NCBI GenBank assembly: GCA_900543915.1
Contig: UQTB01000047.1
Coordinates: 1 to 7,447, forward strand
Direction: 5' to 3'
Source of the DNA: an uncultured Eubacteriales bacterium
GTDB lineage: Bacteria > Bacillota > Clostridia > Christensenellales > Borkfalkiaceae
Length of the DNA: 7,447 nt
In this document: positions 5,028 to 7,447 of the stretch, piece by piece
Position numbering within the stretch: the stretch's first letter is position 1
How the letters are laid out: each line of letters starts with the position of its first letter
The notes under the pieces: model-generated
Seen by the model: only the letters and a program-made list of their open reading frames with translations
The model's database searches: none
What the model was told of the DNA's origin: nothing
Program-made: the position numbers and the translations under genes

Positions 5028-5319
5028 ATTTCTCCTCCTTTTCTTTACGAAAGTGCTTCACGCATTCCGCGCTTCTTTGGTAAAACCGGCAAGGCGGCGG
5101 GCGCGCTTGATACTTTCCTATACTTTTATATATGCAGAGCAGTCCCCTTTATGCTACCAGCCCGCGCGGTTTTCAGCGCGAAATTCAAGTCGAAGGGCAA
5201 AAATCGGAGCGCCCGTTCTCTCCGCGCTGCCCGGCCCTCCGACGGCCGGGCGGAGAAAACTGCAATTTTACGTTTTTTTTAATTTATCTTCCTTTCACGC
5301 GTATATATGCACGCGCTCC
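5028..5319. other. Divergent intergenic region with clustered GC-rich hairpins
   Basis: This stretch lies between the cysteine-rich gene and the membrane-protein promoter and holds no convincing ORF. It contains CGCGC/GCGCG (5163-5167, 5176-5180), GGGC/GCCC (5195-5198, 5211-5214), and a long imperfect hairpin at 5215-5260 whose 8-bp core is GCCCGGCC/GGCCGGGC (5229-5236, 5244-5251). A run of eight T lies at 5273-5280. A plus-strand TTGATA-16-TATATG pair (5107-5134) precedes the cluster and may or may not be a promoter. The minus strand of 5127-5134 reads CATATATA, discussed as a possible sporulation -10 box. Confidence 0.4.
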
Positions 5320-5348
5320 TTGACATCCGCGGCGATTGGGTATATAAT
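5320..5348 (+). promoter_or_regulatory. Consensus sigma-A promoter of the seven-helix membrane protein gene
   Basis: TTGACA (5320-5325) and TATAAT (5343-5348) are both perfect and exactly 17 bases apart, so this should be a strong constitutive-type promoter. Transcription should start near 5355, about 73 bases before the ATG at 5428. Confidence 0.92.
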
Positions 5349-5350
5349 AA

Positions 5351-5415
5351 CTCTCGGCTGTTTTGCCGACGAGCGGAAGACGGAGCGCCCCCAGGGGCAA
5401 AATACATCCGCTCCG
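5351..5415 (+). promoter_or_regulatory. Structured 5' leader of the membrane protein gene
   Basis: CTCTCGGC and GCCGA-C-GAG pair with one bulge (5351-5373), although its first bases may precede the transcript. Downstream, CGGAGCG (5381-5387) and CGCTCCG (5409-5415) form a perfect 7-bp stem enclosing a small GCCC/GGGC hairpin (5387-5398). The stem ends one base before the GAGGGAG ribosome binding site, so it could affect translation. It matches no riboswitch class I know. Confidence 0.4.
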
Positions 5416-5427
5416 CGAGGGAGAGAA

Positions 5428-6267
5428 ATGTTCTTTGAATACGTCAAAAATTTTACCGATTATCCTCTGTTTTCGGCCGCGCACATCTCCTATTTTGCCG
5501 CGGCGATCGTAATTGCAGTCGCCGCGAGCCTCCTTTTGAGAAAGCGCTCCGATAAGGCAAAACGCGTCGTTCTGATCGTCTGCGCCTGCCTCGTCGTGTT
5601 CAACTATGCGTTTTTACAGCTCTGGAGAGTATGGGCGTATGCCGACGGGCGCGGGAAAGACATGCTCGACAAGGTCGCCTACCTCATGATGCCGAACGAG
5701 ATTCTGCCCTTTCAGCTGTGCAGCATGCTCTGCTATATCATTCCCGCGGCCGTTATATTGAAAAAACGCTGGCTGTACGAAGCGGTCGCGCCCATCTGCA
5801 TCATGGGCGGGTTTCTCTTCTTCTTTTATCCGACGGGCATCATCGACCGCTACCCGCCTTTGTCTTTCCGCGTATTGGAGAGCATGCTGCAGCACACCGT
5901 TATCCTGTTTTTCGGGGTATTTCTCTATGCGTCCGGCGCGGCGAAAATGCAGCTGAAAACCATAAAATATCCCCTCCTGTTCCTGCTCGCCGCCGGCGTC
6001 ATAGCGATCGCGGCGAACCTCGCGTTCGGCGGGGTGGACGACGGCGTTAACTTCTTCTATCTCCGCAAAAACGTCCTGGGGCTCAAACTGCCCTTCGCGG
6101 CAAACGTGCCGATCATGGCGCTCGTCGCCGCCGTGTTTTTCTTCCTGATTCTAGGCGTGCAGACGCTCGCGGACAAGCTCGCCGCGCGTTTTCAGAAAGG
6201 GCGCGGCGCAGATACCCCTGCCGAACCCCGCGGGCAGGACAGCGATATTCCCCCCTGCGCGGACTGA
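5428..6267 (+). CDS. YwaF / TMEM164-like seven-helix integral membrane protein
   Basis: This 279-residue protein has about seven hydrophobic segments (near 17-37, 46-68, 92-112, 120-137, 155-171, 180-199, 227-247) and a hydrophilic, low-complexity tail from 250. The landmarks LPFQLCSM (93-100), the segment around LQHTVILFFGVFLYASG (154-170), and NFFYLRKN (208-215) match my memory of the YwaF/TIGR02206 family, grouped with TMEM164. Human TMEM164 has been reported as a cysteine-dependent lipid acyltransferase; Cys98 and His156 sit at conserved-looking positions, so lipid acyl transfer is conceivable but unproven for bacterial members. I chose the ATG at 5428 because it follows GAGGGAG and the consensus promoter; the frame stays open to 5053 but that upstream part lies before the transcription start. 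It is the only plus-strand gene here, transcribed alone and ended by the terminators at 6352-6418. Confidence 0.72.
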   Translation: MFFEYVKNFTDYPLFSAAHISYFAAAIVIAVAASLLLRKRSDKAKRVVLIVCACLVVFNYAFLQLWRVWAYADGRGKDMLDKVAYLMMPNEILPFQLCSMLCYIIPAAVILKKRWLYEAVAPICIMGGFLFFFYPTGIIDRYPPLSFRVLESMLQHTVILFFGVFLYASGAAKMQLKTIKYPLLFLLAAGVIAIAANLAFGGVDDGVNFFYLRKNVLGLKLPFAANVPIMALVAAVFFFLILGVQTLADKLAARFQKGRGADTPAEPRGQDSDIPPCAD

Positions 6268-6351
6268 ACGGCCGCTCCTCTGCGGCGAACCCTGATTTAA
6301 TCTGCCGGTTTCGATGAAGACACAGAGCTCTTTTTCGGCGGCGGCAGGTTG

Positions 6352-6388
6352 AAAAAAAGAGGCGCAGCCTTTGGCTGTGCCTCTTTTT
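6352..6388. terminator. Bidirectional intrinsic terminator between convergent genes
   Basis: GAGGCGCAGCC (6359-6369) and GGCTGTGCCTC (6373-6383) form an 11-bp stem with one G-U or A-C position around a TTT loop. Seven A precede it and five T follow, so it has a U-tail in both directions. It can stop the membrane protein transcript from the left and the malic enzyme transcript from the right. Confidence 0.92.
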
Positions 6389-6395
6389 CATGATT

Positions 6396-6418
6396 CCGCC
6401 GGGCTCCGGCGGTTTTTT
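6396..6418 (+). terminator. Second intrinsic terminator for the plus strand
   Basis: CCGCCGG (6396-6402) and CCGGCGG (6406-6412) form a perfect 7-bp stem with a GCT loop, followed by six T. Read on the minus strand it lacks a U-tail, so it acts as a back-up for plus-strand transcription and shields the malic enzyme gene from antisense readthrough. Confidence 0.85.
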
Positions 6419-6425
6419 ACTCTGA

Positions 6426-7447
6426 TCAGATGCGGTTGACGCCCGTCTTGACGGCGGCCTCCGCCACTGCCTTCGCGACCGTGGGACCGACGCGCTTATC
6501 GAAAGCGTACGGCAGGATGTAATCCGCCGTCAGCTCTTCGTCCGAGACAAGGGAGGCAATCGCGTATGCGGCGGCGATCTTCATCTCCTCGTTGATGTCC
6601 GTCGCGCGCACGTCCAGCGCGCCGCGGAAAATCCCCGGGAACGCGAGCACGTTGTTGATCTGGTTGGGGAAGTCGCTGCGCCCCGTCCCCACGACCGCCG
6701 CGCCCGCTTCCTTCGCGAGATCGGGCATGATCTCGGGCACGGGATTCGCCATGGGCATGACGATCGCGCCCGGGTTCATCGTCTTTATCATATCCTGCGT
6801 CAGAACGCCCGGAGAGCTGACGCCGACGAAGATATCCGCGCCGTTCACCGCGTCCGCGAGCGTGCCCTTTTTCTTCCCCTTGTTGGAAAACGCGGCGATC
6901 TCCTGCTTGGCGGGCGTCATTCCCTCGTTGCCTTCGCAGATGATGCCCTTTCTGTCGCACATAATGACGTCTTTCACGCCCAGCGAAAGGAAGAGTTTGG
7001 CGATCGCCACGCCCGCCGCGCCCGCGCCGCTGAAGGCGACGACGACGTCTTTCCAGTCTTTTTTGACGAGCTTGAGCGCATTGATGCAGGCGGCGATCGT
7101 GACCACCGCGGTGCCGTGCTGATCGTCGTGGAAAATGGGGATATCCACCTCGGGATCCTCTTTCAGGCGGCGCTCGATCTCAAAGCAGCGGGGCGCGGAA
7201 ATATCCTCCAGATTCACGCCGCCGAAGCTGCCGGCGAGCAGTTTTACCGTGTTGACGATATCGTCCACGTTTTTGCTGCGGACGCAGAGCGGAATGGCGT
7301 CCACGTCGCCGAAGGTCTTGAAGAGCACCGCTTTCCCCTCCATGACGGGCATACCCGCTTCCGGGCCGATATCGCCCAAGCCCAGCACGGCGGTGCCGTT
7401 GGAAACGACAGCCACCATATTGCCCTTGAAGGTGTACTTATACACGT
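6426..7447 (-). CDS. NAD-type malic enzyme (malate dehydrogenase, oxaloacetate-decarboxylating), N-terminus outside the window
   Basis: This enzyme converts L-malate to pyruvate and CO2 while reducing NAD(P), linking the C4 dicarboxylates to pyruvate in the cytoplasm. About 340 C-terminal residues are visible of a family usually near 390-410. Counting from the codon at 7445, landmarks are GTAVLGLGDIGPEAGMPVM (17-35), the likely catalytic Lys38 in EGKAVLFK, the metal-binding Glu80-Asp81 and Asp107-Asp108 (in PIFHDDQHGTA), the Rossmann turn SGAGAAG (139-145) with Asp164 after the next strand favouring NAD, ANPVPEI (233-239), and the RSDFPNQINNVLAFPGIFRG signature. The GTG at 7445 is not the start: the family continues upstream (Val-Tyr-Lys-Tyr is internal), and the catalytic tyrosine region is missing, so the frame runs off the right edge. 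The bidirectional terminator at 6352-6388 ends it. Confidence 0.95.
   Translation of the reverse strand, partial: VYKYTFKGNMVAVVSNGTAVLGLGDIGPEAGMPVMEGKAVLFKTFGDVDAIPLCVRSKNVDDIVNTVKLLAGSFGGVNLEDISAPRCFEIERRLKEDPEVDIPIFHDDQHGTAVVTIAACINALKLVKKDWKDVVVAFSGAGAAGVAIAKLFLSLGVKDVIMCDRKGIICEGNEGMTPAKQEIAAFSNKGKKKGTLADAVNGADIFVGVSSPGVLTQDMIKTMNPGAIVMPMANPVPEIMPDLAKEAGAAVVGTGRSDFPNQINNVLAFPGIFRGALDVRATDINEEMKIAAAYAIASLVSDEELTADYILPYAFDKRVGPTVAKAVAEAAVKTGVNRI

Noticed and set aside
5053..5427. 125-residue N-terminal extension of the membrane protein
   Set aside because: It has no ribosome binding site, and the perfect promoter at 5320-5348 places transcription start near 5355, after this stretch.
6268..6351. 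Short palindromes (CCGC/GCGG near 6273, CTGCCG/CGGCAG at 6302-6347) as a regulatory RNA
   Set aside because: They lie in a short 3' region just before a clear terminator and are expected by chance at this GC content.
7443..7445. GTG at 7445 as the malic enzyme start
   Set aside because: Malic enzymes carry about 50 more residues upstream, including the catalytic tyrosine region, so this is an internal valine codon at the window edge.

Overview
The window looks like a chromosomal stretch from a fairly GC-rich member of the Clostridia (Firmicutes). This rests on strong AGGAGG-type ribosome binding sites, sigma-A promoters with 17-base spacers, U-tailed hairpin terminators, a PfoR/PTS-EIIC_2-type membrane protein, a clostridial-type metallophosphoesterase (COG1768-like), and a cysteine-rich protein of a kind I associate with clostridia. 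There are six protein genes, one of them cut by the right edge. I see no tRNA, rRNA, transposase or CRISPR array.

Layout, left to right. Positions 1-134 hold two perfect inverted repeats downstream of the first gene. A two-gene operon on the minus strand (135-1942) encodes a short-chain dehydrogenase followed by a beta-lactamase-fold serine hydrolase. It is driven by an almost consensus promoter at 2044-2072, whose spacer carries an inverted repeat. A possible 22-codon leader ORF ends on the dehydrogenase start codon. Spot counts put this pair at roughly 50% GC, against 60% or more in the pfoR-like and malic enzyme genes.

Positions 1943-2399 are otherwise non-coding. They hold that promoter, a terminator facing the other operon, and an exact 104-base tandem repeat that ends in a 14-bp palindrome touching the pfoR-like stop codon. 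Next is a second minus-strand operon (2400-4297): a TTG-started metallophosphoesterase overlaps by ATGA the gene for a PfoR-like EIIC membrane protein. Its promoter at 4322-4350 begins right beside the terminator of the next gene. That gene (4395-5027, minus) encodes a 210-residue, ten-cysteine protein with no signal peptide, possibly a spore-surface component.

Positions 5028-5427 are a 400-base divergent intergenic region. It holds a perfect TTGACA-17-TATAAT promoter with a structured leader for the only plus-strand gene, a YwaF/TMEM164-like seven-helix membrane protein (5428-6267), and a cluster of GC-rich hairpins of unknown role. Two terminators at 6352-6418 separate it from a convergent NAD-type malic enzyme (6426 to beyond 7447), whose N-terminus lies outside the window.

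The genes do not form one pathway; these are four or five independent transcription units. The best candidates for something undescribed are the 104-base repeat/palindrome element, the dehydrogenase-hydrolase operon with its leader, the cysteine-rich protein, and the hairpin cluster at 5107-5280. None of them amounts to a demonstrated new system.
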